In this document: positions 25,501 through 34,707 of the stretch, in pieces
Layout: the number at the start of each line of letters is the position of its first letter
How positions within the stretch are numbered: position 1 is the first letter of the stretch
NCBI GenBank assembly: GCA_002733605.1
Contig: NVWK01000007.1
Location: forward strand, 58,927 to 122,926
Reading direction: 5' to 3'
DNA: 64,000 bases
Source: Robiginitomaculum sp.
GTDB taxonomy: Bacteria; Pseudomonadota; Alphaproteobacteria; Caulobacterales; Maricaulaceae
Program-made: the position numbers and the translations under genes
The notes under the pieces: generated by a model
Told to the model about the DNA's origin: nothing
What the model saw: the letters and a program-made list of their open reading frames with translations, nothing else
The model's database searches: none

Positions 25501-27424
25501 AAAATGCATCTTGGAAGATACCATCAAGCCGATTTCTGTCAGCAGGCACAAAACCAAGCTTCATTTCATAATCATGCACCCAGACATCTGCGCCCGCTTC
25601 AGGGGTAATTTTATAGCCGGTTTCCTGGGCTACATGCAGATCCATATTGGCAAAAATCGGCATGACGTCTGACAATTCCAGCCGGTGTTTCCAACTGTAA
25701 AACTTGGCCCGAAAAACGGTCTCGGCGTCACCTTCTTGTGTATAGACGCGCACATCTGCCGGATTGTCTTCGGAGAGGTTTTCAATGGCGATGACATCAT
25801 CCAAGGCCTCAGTCCCGCTAAAGCGGGATTTGTAGGCAGCCGTAAATGCAGGCTTATAGGCCTCCAAACGGTTAATAATGGCAGGATCACCAGCCACTTC
25901 CGCAGCGATTTGGAGATTATCGGCCCAAGGCTGGGCGAGTGCCGCTATTTCTTTCTCCAATGTGTCAATATCGGGGGTTAAATGGTCATCATCAGGGTTT
26001 AGTCCAATGATGAAGTGGACACGCGCAAGGGGCGAGTCTGAATATTGCGGATAAAAAGCAGACACCCGACCTCCGAAAGCGGCGCATAAATGCGCGCCAA
26101 TGCTCTGGCGTGTCGAGGTATTGTAGTTTTCACGCGGCACGAAAACCAGCACCGATACAAATCTCTGGAATGTATCATGACGGACAAAAACGCGGGTGCG
26201 GGGGCGGTCATAGGCTTGAGCAACCCCACTGGCAATCCGGTAGAGATCATCCTCTGAGCTTTGAAACAATTCATCGCGCGGATAAGAAGACAGTACGAAA
26301 TCCAGCCTTTTGGCATTGTGCGACCCCGGTTCTGCACCGAACCGATGGACAACCTGATTAACTTTGCGCCGGATCAAAGGCACATATTTTGGAGAGCGAG
26401 CATAGGCATCCACGGTGAACAGGCCGACAAAACGGGTTTCTCCACTGACAATGCCTTCTGCGTTATAATGTTTGACGGAAATATAGTCCATGCGCACCCG
26501 ACGATGCACCCGTGATCGCAAATTTGATTTTGCTACGGTGACCGGATCTTTATCCGATAGAAAAGCCTCTACATTGGACGTAATATTTGCAGGTTCACTA
26601 CTTTGGCGGAGCACCAAGCGCGATGTATCTCGCAAAACGCCGAGACAGGATTTCTTGTCCATATTCGGGTGGGCATAATTATAGGAGCGCCCTTTGCCGC
26701 CTTTGGCGCGGCTTTTTCCCTGTTCATACACATAGGTTCGTGTGCCAAGAAGGACGAAATTACCATCCCTGATCCATTCCAAAAATGCACAGGCTTCGTC
26801 CATGACGTCTTTGGCTACATTGCCGTGTTGCCCGGACAAGTCTGAAATATTGTCTTCAAGCAATGTAAGCATGCGTGCGAAATCACTGACAACCGCATCC
26901 AAATCTTCCAAAGTCTGTTTGACACCCGCCGCCAAAGCTTCGCGGGTCTGGCTGGTTTGGCGGTGGATCAGTATCTGTATCATAGATTCTGTCACGGCCT
27001 GCCCCTTCTTCGTCCACCCCCCCTTCTTGTCCCGGCATCCCGACACAACAGGATGGAAAAGCGCGATCACATCAATCCCTTGCGACGAGACTTCGCCAAT
27101 GACCGAATCAACCAAGAAACGCATGTCATCCGTGATGATTTCAACCACATCATAGCGTTCCCCGAGGGCTTTGACATGATCGACAGGACGTATACTTACC
27201 GAAGACTTCCCGACTTTGCGCGACTGACCCAGCATCCAGAAATCCCGCGCGAGTGACAGCAAATCAGTTTTAGACAATATCAGTGCATCATTTTGCTCCG
27301 CGTCATCATAATAGGCTTTCAAAAAATGCTCTGCACCCAGCTCGAACGTGCCTTTATGATGCCAGGCCTTATCGCCGATAGCTGCTTTTACGAAAGCGGA
27401 TTTGGTAAACTTCAGTCTTGCCAT
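22571..27424 (-). CDS. gdhZ: NAD-specific glutamate dehydrogenase, large (180-kDa) class
   Basis: 1617-residue cytoplasmic enzyme that oxidatively deaminates glutamate to 2-oxoglutarate and ammonia. The long N-terminal half carries ACT-like regulatory regions (e.g. [23 protein letters not shown] near residue 80). The catalytic region near residue 800 shows [23 protein letters not shown] and [12 protein letters not shown], followed by [14 protein letters not shown] and [10 protein letters not shown], all typical of the L_180 class. Length matches Caulobacter and Streptomyces homologues. Single gene; no obvious dyad in the 160-base region shared with the divergent CBS gene. It belongs to nitrogen and carbon catabolism and has no clear tie to the lipid locus downstream. 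Confidence 0.96.
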   Translation of the reverse strand: [1617 protein letters not shown]

Positions 27425-27584
27425 GAGGAGGCCTCACAATTGAAAACAATAGAATATGCAAGGGAGAATATAGTTTTTTAAAGCAAAAAAAGCATTAATT
27501 TTTTAACCATAATAGATCGAATTCAGCCCCTTTTTAGACAATTGGGGAATTTTGTGCTAGAGTTTCGCGTAGAAGGAGACAGTT

Positions 27585-28016
27585 ATGAGCGTTATGGAGA
27601 TGTTAAATGCCAAGGGACACGCGGTTTACGCTGTGGATGAAAACGCCAGTTTACGCGAAGCCATCAACATGTTGAACACCCGCAATATAGGGGTTGTCCT
27701 CGTCACAAACGAAAAAGGTGCCCTTTGTGGTATCTTGTCTGAGCGCGATATTATTCGCAAATCTTTGGTTCAGGAAACCGGGTTCCGAGACGAACCTGTT
27801 TCCAAAACCATGACCAAAAAAGTTCTCAGTGTTACACCTGACACCAGTATTGACGATGTGATGACCATGATGACCAATTCACGCATACGGCATGTGCCGG
27901 TGCTTGATGGCGGCGAAATTCAGGGCCTTGTTTCGATCGGAGATGTGGTGAAACGCAAGATCGCCGATATCGAAGGCGAAGCCGCCGCTTTACGTGAATA
28001 TATTTCTGCGGGATAG
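27585..28016 (+). CDS. Tandem CBS-domain protein
   Basis: 143-residue protein made only of two CBS domains (residues about 10-65 and 78-135), which together bind adenine nucleotides and act as energy sensors. Visible repeats: LREAINMLNTRNIGVVLVTNEKGALCGILSERDIIR in the first and VTPDTSIDDVMTMM...RHVPVLDGGEIQGLVSIGDVVK in the second. AAGGAGA lies seven bases before the ATG. Divergent from gdhZ, monocistronic. A regulatory link with the dehydrogenase is possible from position only. Confidence 0.88.
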   Translation: MSVMEMLNAKGHAVYAVDENASLREAINMLNTRNIGVVLVTNEKGALCGILSERDIIRKSLVQETGFRDEPVSKTMTKKVLSVTPDTSIDDVMTMMTNSRIRHVPVLDGGEIQGLVSIGDVVKRKIADIEGEAAALREYISAG

Positions 28017-28030
28017 CTTAGCAAGGGCGG

Positions 28031-29098
28031 TTAAACGTTCTCTTGAGCCGTCTTGGCGTTGTTGTACTCATCTTGGGCAAATTGTGTGCGAAAGCGTGTC
28101 GGGCTAAGGCCTGTAACGCGTTTGAAGTGGTGGCGGAGTGTCTCCGGTGTTTTCAAACCCGTCGCATGCGCGATTTGTTGAATGTTCATACTGGTTGTTT
28201 CCAGTAAATCTTTTGCAAACTCAATACGCTCTATGGTGAGCCACATATGGGGGCTGTGTCCGGTCGCGTCCTTGAAGCGCCGCTGTAGCGTCCGTGCTGA
28301 AGAGCGGGATTCGCGGGCCATGCGTTCAATACCCCAGTCTTCGTGAATTTTTTCGCGAATTTTGTCCAAAAGCGGGGCAATGTTGCTTTGAAATATGCGG
28401 GGGTGCGGACGGGAGACCTCGTTTAGCGAATCCGTGTTCTGCATGCTGGATTTGACCAAGCTGCGAGCCACTACATTTGCCATGGCTGTACCGTAATCCC
28501 CGCGTACAATGTGTACACACATATCAAGCCCCGACATACCACCCGCAGAGGACAACAGATTTTCGTCTTCTACAAACAATACATTTGTATCTACTTTTAC
28601 GTTAGGGTAGCGCAGTTGAAACGCATCAATATCGCGCCAATGGGTCGTCGCACGTCGTCCCTCCAAAAGCCCACATTGCGCCAGTACGTAAACACCAGCC
28701 CCCATTGCGCCAATGCGCGCGCCTTGTGCATAGGCCGCTTTTAAAGCCAAGTTTAAATTTTCGGATATGTCGCTTTCCATGCCGGGCCATCCGGGGATGA
28801 TAATGAGATCAGCCGTCGCTAGAGGCGTTAAATCCAGACTTGCCTTCACCACCAAGCTTCCCAAGCCGGATACAGGCGTTTCATCCATTGCAATTGTGTG
28901 GCATTCATACCAGCCAGCTGATTTGAGCTCTGATGCGGGTTTTGCTTGCGCAAATACGCTTACGGCAATGGCGTATTCCAAAGTGCTTAGCCCGTCATAG
29001 GCCAATACATAGACGCTGAGCGGTTTGCCCGCTCTCCCACGTACAGAATTGATCTTCTGAGCGGTTGCAGCCGCTGGCTTGGCTATAGATACAGCCAT
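28031..29098 (-). CDS. GlxA-family transcriptional regulator (DJ-1/PfpI domain plus AraC HTH)
   Basis: 355-residue regulator. Residues about 25-200 form a DJ-1/PfpI-like amidotransferase fold (VYVLAYDGLSTLEYAIAVSVF, IIIPGWPGM, ATTHWRDIDAFQ). The nucleophile-elbow cysteine common in that fold is replaced (IGAMGAGVYVLA), so this is a sensor rather than an enzyme. The C-terminus is an AraC/XylS double helix-turn-helix (MARESRSSARTLQRRFKDATG, then IAHATGLKTPETLRHHFKRVTGLSP). Start at 29098 is preceded by GGGGGA; the upstream extension lacks support. Divergent from moaA across 217 bases, making the molybdenum cofactor genes candidate targets, though this is only positional. Confidence 0.88.
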   Translation of the reverse strand: MAVSIAKPAAATAQKINSVRGRAGKPLSVYVLAYDGLSTLEYAIAVSVFAQAKPASELKSAGWYECHTIAMDETPVSGLGSLVVKASLDLTPLATADLIIIPGWPGMESDISENLNLALKAAYAQGARIGAMGAGVYVLAQCGLLEGRRATTHWRDIDAFQLRYPNVKVDTNVLFVEDENLLSSAGGMSGLDMCVHIVRGDYGTAMANVVARSLVKSSMQNTDSLNEVSRPHPRIFQSNIAPLLDKIREKIHEDWGIERMARESRSSARTLQRRFKDATGHSPHMWLTIERIEFAKDLLETTSMNIQQIAHATGLKTPETLRHHFKRVTGLSPTRFRTQFAQDEYNNAKTAQENV

Positions 29099-29315
29099 AG
29101 AAATCCCCCGAATTTCTGTTCCCGATGTTTCAGATGGGCCACACACCCATAAAAAATCGCCTCCACTATCAATACCGGAGACAGGCTTGTTATGGGTCTG
29201 TTTTTCACAAATGAAAAGCTTATTTTACAGCGTTTTTCTGTTGTAAGGACAGAGCGTCGAAAATCCCCCATTTTACCCAGTTGGAATTCATATACGAACT
29301 TGGTATAGAAAGAGC

Positions 29316-30317
29316 ATGGAACGGAATCTAACAGACCCATTCGGGCGACGAATCACCTATTTACGTATGTCGTTGACCGACAGGTGTGATTTGCGGTGCT
29401 TTTATTGCATGGCGGAACGCATGGTTTTCTTGCCCAAAGAGCAACTTCTAACACTGGAAGAACTGGCCCGGCTTGCAGATGCATTCATCGCGCGAGGTGT
29501 GCGTAAAATCAGGCTTACGGGCGGGGAACCTCTGGTTCGTAAAGGGTTTATGCAACTGGTGCATCATCTTTCCAGCCATTTGAAGGCAAACCGGATTGAC
29601 GAAATTGCCCTGACCACCAATGCGACCCAGCTTGCGCGCTATGCGCAAGATTTGAAGGATGCGGGGGTTAAGCGAATCAATGTGTCACTGGACAGTTTAG
29701 ACCCGCAGAAATTCAATCAGATCACGCGTGGTGGCGATCTCTCAAAAGTTCTAGAAGGCATTGAGGCCGGGCGTAAAGCCGGGTTAAAATTAAAGATCAA
29801 TACGGTCGCCTTAAAACAGGATAATATGGACGAAATTCCTGCCATGATTGAATGGGCACATGCACGCGACATGGACATGACATTGATCGAAGTTATGCCG
29901 CTCGGCGATACGGGCGAAACCCGCTTTGACCAATATATTCCGCTGAGCGTAATTCGCGACACTCTGGAGCAACGCTGGACGCTTGCCGATACGCCCGCCA
30001 GCACAGGTGGCCCGGCGCGCTATGTTGATATTGCCCAGACGGGCGGGCGGCTTGGCTTCATTAGCCCCTTGTCCCATAATTTTTGTGCAAGTTGTAACCG
30101 GGTACGGGTCACATGTACGGGGAAATTGTTCATGTGCCTTGGCCAGAACGATCAAGCCGACTTACGCGGAGCGTTGCGCGGGGGCAATGGTGCGACAGAA
30201 CTGGATGCCATCCTTGATGAAGCCATAGGCCGCAAGCCGGAACATCATGATTTCGAGATCAACAAATCTTCGAGTTCGGGTGAAATGCAACGGCATATGT
30301 CCGTTACAGGTGGCTAG
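29316..30317 (+). CDS. moaA: GTP 3',8-cyclase MoaA
   Basis: Radical SAM enzyme that converts GTP to 3',8-cyclo-GTP, first step of molybdopterin synthesis. 333 residues. N-terminal [4Fe-4S] motif CDLRCFYC near residue 24; [14 protein letters not shown]-binding segment near residue 68; C-terminal second cluster in [24 protein letters not shown]; and the conserved C-terminal Gly-Gly (SVTGG). All key residues present. First gene of the Moco region; its stop overlaps that of the convergent mobA. Confidence 0.97.
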   Translation: MERNLTDPFGRRITYLRMSLTDRCDLRCFYCMAERMVFLPKEQLLTLEELARLADAFIARGVRKIRLTGGEPLVRKGFMQLVHHLSSHLKANRIDEIALTTNATQLARYAQDLKDAGVKRINVSLDSLDPQKFNQITRGGDLSKVLEGIEAGRKAGLKLKINTVALKQDNMDEIPAMIEWAHARDMDMTLIEVMPLGDTGETRFDQYIPLSVIRDTLEQRWTLADTPASTGGPARYVDIAQTGGRLGFISPLSHNFCASCNRVRVTCTGKLFMCLGQNDQADLRGALRGGNGATELDAILDEAIGRKPEHHDFEINKSSSSGEMQRHMSVTGG

Positions 30318-30964
30318 GGCCGCAATATGTGCTCTGCCAATTCCAAATCTGCCTGCGTATTTATATTAAAAAACGGGTCAAAATCACCGGAGCTCTCAAA
30401 ACCAACATGGGTGTTGGGCTGACTGGCAATCCATTTGCCGACCCCGCGCCACCCGTTTTGAATATCTGATCGCAATTGCTCTGCCATGTGGACGGGCCAA
30501 AGCGCGCAAACATAGTGAGCGCGCCCCTGACTTTGCGAGACGATGATCCTCTGCTCTGGCCTCTGCTCCAGCCTCTCTTCTGGCCCCTCTCCTGCACGCG
30601 CTTGTAGGCGCTTTACCCAATCTTCGGGGATAAAGGGCGTGTCACCGGCACAGGTTAGTATGTGCTCAAATCCCTGCTCTTTTGCCCATAGTAGTGCGCT
30701 TAATATCCCTACGAGCGGCCCCAAACTGCCCTCAAGGCAATCCTTGATAACCGGAAGGCCGAAACCCTGATACTCTGCAATCCGGTTCGCATTGATAGCC
30801 AAACTGCCGGTCTGAGAGCGCAATCGATCCAGCAAATGTGCCAACATTGGCTTGCCACCTAAATCGGCCAGCATTTTATCACGACCAAATCTGCCAGACG
30901 TACCGGCACACAAGACCATGCAGGGAAGTTTGTCTGAAATGTTGCGGGGAAGTTCTGCTTGCAT
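30314..30964 (-). CDS. mobA: Molybdenum cofactor guanylyltransferase MobA
   Basis: Adds GMP to molybdopterin to form the guanine dinucleotide cofactor. 216 residues from the ATG at 30964. NTP-transferase start [29 protein letters not shown] (lysine of the LAGG-type loop) and the metal aspartate in TCAGDTPF near residue 95. A TTG at 31000 in the same frame would add 12 residues; I prefer 30964 because it leaves conventional spacing to the divergent permease. An odd acidic/arginine insertion, [14 protein letters not shown], sits near residue 125 and derives from a purine-rich imperfect repeat; likely a surface loop expansion. Convergent with moaA. Confidence 0.9.
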   Translation of the reverse strand: MQAELPRNISDKLPCMVLCAGTSGRFGRDKMLADLGGKPMLAHLLDRLRSQTGSLAINANRIAEYQGFGLPVIKDCLEGSLGPLVGILSALLWAKEQGFEHILTCAGDTPFIPEDWVKRLQARAGEGPEERLEQRPEQRIIVSQSQGRAHYVCALWPVHMAEQLRSDIQNGWRGVGKWIASQPNTHVGFESSGDFDPFFNINTQADLELAEHILRP

Positions 30965-31011
30965 TCGCTCTCTATAGGCCAGATACCAAGCGCTTACCAA
31001 GGATGTATTTC

Positions 31012-31773
31012 ATGAAAACATCGCTACTCGTCCTGTTTTTTGCCACGGCCCTCCTCTATGCCAGTGTCGGATTTGGTGGCGGCTCGACGTATACGGCTCT
31101 TTTGGTGCTATCCGGTGCGCCATTCGCCATCATCCCGATTATATCTCTGGCGTGTAATATCACTGTGGTCAGCGCTAACAGCGTGCAATATATGCGGGCC
31201 GGACTGGTGTCTTTTGCAAAAGTTTGGCCATTTCTCTTCCTCTCTGTGCCTCTGGCGTGGGTCGGCGGCCGGATTGCCATTCCCGAAACCGTATTTATCG
31301 GCATGCTGGCCGTGTCGCTTTTGTTTGCCGGTATCTGCCTGCTTATGAAACGCGGTCCAACGCGCGAAAACCCAAAAGCACATTCCGTAGGCGTAAGCGC
31401 GTTCATCGGAGGTGGTCTCGGATTTGTATCGGGCATGGTCGGGATTGGCGGAGGTATATTTCTGGCTCCAATTCTGCACCATATTGGCTGGGGTCGTGGC
31501 AAACAGATTTCGGCTTTGTGCAGCCTGTTCATTCTGGTCAATTCCATATCCGGTCTGACAGGGCAATTGATGAAGCTTGGCGATGCACAGCATTTGCAAA
31601 TCCTGCAACCTTACTGGCTGTTACTGCCCATGGTTTTCATAGGCGGGTTGATTGGCAACAAGCTGAGTCTGAAAGTGTTTTCCGAAAATACGATCCGTAA
31701 AATGACGGCCCTACTTATCTTGTTCGTCGCCATACGATTACTCTGGAAATTTTATAATTTGACGCTATCCTAG
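31012..31773 (+). CDS. TauE/SafE family permease embedded in the Moco cluster
   Basis: 253-residue integral membrane protein with about seven to eight helices, of the TauE/SafE (DUF81) family whose members move sulfite, sulfoacetate or related anions. Family glycine-rich signatures are present twice: YASVGFGGGSTYTALLVLSGAP and FVSGMVGIGGGIFLAPILHHIG, reflecting the internal duplication. The ATG at 31012 has AAGGA eight bases upstream; the frame is open further upstream but overlaps mobA. It lies 20 bases before moaD, in the Moco operon. Substrate unknown; a link with a sulfite-oxidising molybdoenzyme elsewhere is an inference. A second paralogue is at 41905. Confidence 0.85.
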   Translation: MKTSLLVLFFATALLYASVGFGGGSTYTALLVLSGAPFAIIPIISLACNITVVSANSVQYMRAGLVSFAKVWPFLFLSVPLAWVGGRIAIPETVFIGMLAVSLLFAGICLLMKRGPTRENPKAHSVGVSAFIGGGLGFVSGMVGIGGGIFLAPILHHIGWGRGKQISALCSLFILVNSISGLTGQLMKLGDAQHLQILQPYWLLLPMVFIGGLIGNKLSLKVFSENTIRKMTALLILFVAIRLLWKFYNLTLS

Positions 31774-31793
31774 CGATAGGGAAAGGGCAGCAG

Positions 31794-32042
31794 ATGGTGA
31801 AGATTTTATATTTCGGGCGGTTGAGCGATCGGACCCAATGTCGTGAGGAGACCATTGATCTGCCAGATGATATTTGCACAATTAATGCATTAAAAACATG
31901 GCTAGGCCAACGCCATGACTTAGGCGACGCACTCAACCTAGAGTCTATTAAAACCATGATAAATCAAGAACTTGTTCACGGCAATGAAAGCATCGCGAAC
32001 GCGCAGGAAATCGGGTTCCTTCCCCCTGTCGGAGGTGGATGA
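31794..32042 (+). CDS. moaD: Molybdopterin synthase sulfur carrier subunit MoaD
   Basis: 82-residue ubiquitin-like sulfur carrier, small subunit of molybdopterin synthase. Starts VKILYFGRLSDRTQ and ends in PVGGG, supplying the C-terminal Gly-Gly that is adenylated and thiocarboxylated. GAAAGGG ribosome site before the ATG. The last codons overlap the moaE start as ATGA, coupling the two subunits. Confidence 0.92.
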   Translation: MVKILYFGRLSDRTQCREETIDLPDDICTINALKTWLGQRHDLGDALNLESIKTMINQELVHGNESIANAQEIGFLPPVGGG

Positions 32043-32482
32043 TGGTGATCATTTCAGCTACAGAGTTTGATCCGGGCGCTCATCTGAACAGCTTCATGGA
32101 CGCAAGTCAAAACGCCGGTGCCATTGCCAGTTTTATTGGGCGGGTACGCGGTGAGCATAACGAGGTGGAAAGCCTATATCTCGAATCCTACGCGGATGTG
32201 ACCGAGCGCGGTATTGAGAACGCGGAATCCGAAGCCCGCGCCCGCTGGCCTTTAATCGATGTGTTAGTTATACACCGGATTGGTACGATGCGTTCGGGAG
32301 ACCCAATTGTCCTCGTCGCGACAGCATCTGAACACAGGCGTAGCGCATTTGAAGCCTGTGATTTTTTGATGGACTATTTGAAAACCGAGGCCATATTCTG
32401 GAAGAAACAAACCACAAAATCGGGCAGTGAATGGGTTGAACCTCGCGCTGCTGATTATCAAGACAACAAACGATGGAGCTAA
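32039..32482 (+). CDS. moaE: Molybdopterin synthase catalytic subunit MoaE
   Basis: 147-residue large subunit of molybdopterin synthase, which transfers sulfur from MoaD to cyclic pyranopterin monophosphate. Motifs: GAIASFIGRVRGEH, LYLESYADVTERGIE, HRIGTMRSGDPIVLVATASEHRRSAFEACDFLMDYLKTEAIFWKKQ, including the catalytic lysine pair and the RR/H segment. Begins with ATGATG overlapping moaD, so the second ATG (32042) is an equally likely start. The shortened C-terminus (DYQDNKRWS) is normal. Confidence 0.94.
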   Translation: MMVIISATEFDPGAHLNSFMDASQNAGAIASFIGRVRGEHNEVESLYLESYADVTERGIENAESEARARWPLIDVLVIHRIGTMRSGDPIVLVATASEHRRSAFEACDFLMDYLKTEAIFWKKQTTKSGSEWVEPRAADYQDNKRWS

Positions 32483-32485
32483 ATT

Positions 32486-33016
32486 ATGCATGGTATTAAC
32501 GAGAGCCGGGAGTTCATCCCTGTCCGCATCGCCCTTTTAATCGTCAGTGACACACGGACAATGAAAACGGATACATCCGGCAATTTGCTGGCCACGCGAA
32601 TTACCATTGCCGGGCATGAGCTGGAAGACCGTAAAATCCTGACAGACGATGTTGAGTTGATACGTGCACAGGTACAGGAATGGATTGATGACCCGCTCGT
32701 GGATGTGATTATCACCAGTGGCGGCACAGGCCTGACAGGGCGCGACGTCACCCCCGAGGCTATTAGCCCCTTGTTCGAGAAAACAATTGAAGGCTTTGCC
32801 CATGTTTTTCACATGGTCAGCTATCAAAGTGTGGGCGTTTCGACAATGCAGTCGCGGGCTTTGGCAGGAACTGCCAACGGCACATTTATTTTCTGCCTGC
32901 CCGGTTCGAACGGAGCCGTCAAAGATGGGTGGGATAAAGTGATTTCGCTTCAGCTTGATAGTCGTCATGGGCCGTGTAACCTCGTGGAAATCATGCCCCG
33001 ATTGACGGAAAAATAA
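32486..33016 (+). CDS. moaB: Molybdenum cofactor biosynthesis protein MoaB
   Basis: 176-residue MoaB/MogA-family protein; family members adenylate molybdopterin before molybdate insertion. Visible: [36 protein letters not shown] (the MPT-binding TGGTG loop) and [19 protein letters not shown]. Start at 32486, four bases after moaE. Distinction from MogA rests on length and the N-terminal extension ([18 protein letters not shown]), so the symbol is probable rather than certain. Confidence 0.9.
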   Translation: MHGINESREFIPVRIALLIVSDTRTMKTDTSGNLLATRITIAGHELEDRKILTDDVELIRAQVQEWIDDPLVDVIITSGGTGLTGRDVTPEAISPLFEKTIEGFAHVFHMVSYQSVGVSTMQSRALAGTANGTFIFCLPGSNGAVKDGWDKVISLQLDSRHGPCNLVEIMPRLTEK

Positions 33017-33017
33017 C

Positions 33018-33503
33018 ATGGCCTCTCCCCTCACGCATTTCGACAAAGACGGGCGCGTCAACATGGTTGATGTGTCCGCCAAAGACCGCACGGAGCGCGT
33101 CGCCATTGCCAAAGGCTGTGTGCGGATGAAACGCGAAACCCTTGCGCTGGTGCAATCGGGGGAAGCCAAAAAGGGCGATGTGATGACAATTGCGGAAATC
33201 GCCGGTATTATGGGGGCCAAACGCACATCAGATCTTATCCCTCTTTGCCATCCTTTGCCGATCAGTGGCGCGAAGGTCGAGGTTAGTATTGATGAAGCCT
33301 TGCCCGGTTTAAATGTGATCGCTTCGGTCAAAACCACCGGACAGACGGGGGTGGAAATGGAAGCGCTATGCGCGGTGACCACGGCCTGTTTGACGATTTA
33401 TGACATGTTGAAAGCGACAGACAAGGCAATGCAGATCGGGCCGATTGATTTGCTGGAAAAACGGGGCGGCAAGTCCGGGCATTACAGGAAAGACAATGGC
33501 TAA
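33018..33503 (+). CDS. moaC: Cyclic pyranopterin monophosphate synthase MoaC
   Basis: 161-residue enzyme that converts 3',8-cyclo-GTP, the MoaA product, to cyclic pyranopterin monophosphate. Signatures: [51 protein letters not shown] (catalytic lysine and histidine region), [21 protein letters not shown]. One base after moaB and overlapping moeA by eight bases at its end (GACAATGGCTAA contains the moeA ATG). Standard length, no anomalies. Confidence 0.96.
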   Translation: MASPLTHFDKDGRVNMVDVSAKDRTERVAIAKGCVRMKRETLALVQSGEAKKGDVMTIAEIAGIMGAKRTSDLIPLCHPLPISGAKVEVSIDEALPGLNVIASVKTTGQTGVEMEALCAVTTACLTIYDMLKATDKAMQIGPIDLLEKRGGKSGHYRKDNG

Positions 33504-34707
33504 ATTGACTTCTGTCGAGACGGCTCTTGAACGCCTCATGAGCGCGGAACCCCTCCCGGCTTTACATATCCCTCTCAAACAGGCGCACGGATATATATGC
33601 GCAGAAACCCTACACGCCAAAGTGACCCTGCCACCGCTGGATGCGTCCGCGATGGACGGGTATGCTATGAAAATCGAAGATCATCATGCACAGGGCTCAC
33701 ATTTTAAACTGATCGGTGAAGCGCCGGCTGGTGCGCCCTATCAGGGACGTGTTGGCCCGGATGAATGTGTGCGAATTTTCACAGGTGGCGCGGTGCCCGA
33801 AGGGGCCAACCATGTGATTATGCAAGAAAACATCCATGCAGACGGTACACAAATCACGCTGAGCGAACCTCTCAGCCCCGCCACCCATATCCGTAAAGCC
33901 GGCATTGATTTCAAGACCGGAGATGGCCTTGTCAACAAAGGTACGCGACTGGATGCCTATGCGCTCGCCCTGCTTGCTGCGGCCAACCACGACGAAATAT
34001 CCGTCTATAAACGCCCTCGCTTGGCTTTGATTGCCAATGGTGACGAACTGGTGGAACCAGGAAGTACGACCCGCGCAGGCGATATCATTAGCTCTAATCC
34101 ATATGGGCTGGCACCACTGGTAGAGGCTTGGGGCGCGAAACCTGTCTTTACTGGCATTTCCAAAGACGATCCCGACGTGATTAAGGCCCAGATCGAAGCC
34201 TGTGCGGACGCAGACATACTTGTCCCGATTGGCGGCGCATCGGTTGGGGATCGAGATTATATGCGGTCCGTTTTTGACACGCTAGGCTATGCGCCTCTGT
34301 TTACCAAAGTCGCCGTTAAACCCGGTAAACCTGTCTGGTTTGGTCGCTTAAACACACAATATGTGCTTGGACTGCCCGGCAACCCGGCGTCAGCGCTTGT
34401 CTGTGCGCAGATATTTTTGAAACCGTTGATCTTTGCCCTCACCGGCAATAAGGCCAGCCCCAATGCAAATGTCACAGCTATTTTAGCTGAAGACTTGCCC
34501 GCCAATTCATGGCGGACAGGATATATACGGGCTTTGGCTGATATTGATGCGCAGGGACGGGTTCATGTTAGGCCGTATCCACGCCAAGACAGCTCTTTGC
34601 TGACCCCGTTCCTCAGTGCCAACTGTTTTTTGGTCAGCCCGCCGAATACGCCTGCCTTGCGGGCGGGCGATACTGTGCAAATCTTGCCCATTAAATCGCT
34701 AGGCTAG
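33496..34707 (+). CDS. moeA: Molybdopterin molybdotransferase MoeA
   Basis: 403-residue enzyme inserting molybdate into adenylated molybdopterin. Domain order as in MoeA: N-terminal [25 protein letters not shown] and [20 protein letters not shown]; domain III with [44 protein letters not shown] and [11 protein letters not shown]-terminal beta domain ending [11 protein letters not shown] chose the ATG at 33496 ([15 protein letters not shown]) inside the moaC end; an upstream frame extension is moaC DNA. Final gene of the Moco operon; its stop overlaps that of the convergent SDR. Confidence 0.95.
   Translation: MAKLTSVETALERLMSAEPLPALHIPLKQAHGYICAETLHAKVTLPPLDASAMDGYAMKIEDHHAQGSHFKLIGEAPAGAPYQGRVGPDECVRIFTGGAVPEGANHVIMQENIHADGTQITLSEPLSPATHIRKAGIDFKTGDGLVNKGTRLDAYALALLAAANHDEISVYKRPRLALIANGDELVEPGSTTRAGDIISSNPYGLAPLVEAWGAKPVFTGISKDDPDVIKAQIEACADADILVPIGGASVGDRDYMRSVFDTLGYAPLFTKVAVKPGKPVWFGRLNTQYVLGLPGNPASALVCAQIFLKPLIFALTGNKASPNANVTAILAEDLPANSWRTGYIRALADIDAQGRVHVRPYPRQDSSLLTPFLSANCFLVSPPNTPALRAGDTVQILPIKSLG

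Noticed and set aside
29200..29300. Molybdenum cofactor riboswitch upstream of moaA
   Set aside because: No extended structured leader can be recognised in the 217-base region; only an imperfect dyad is seen.
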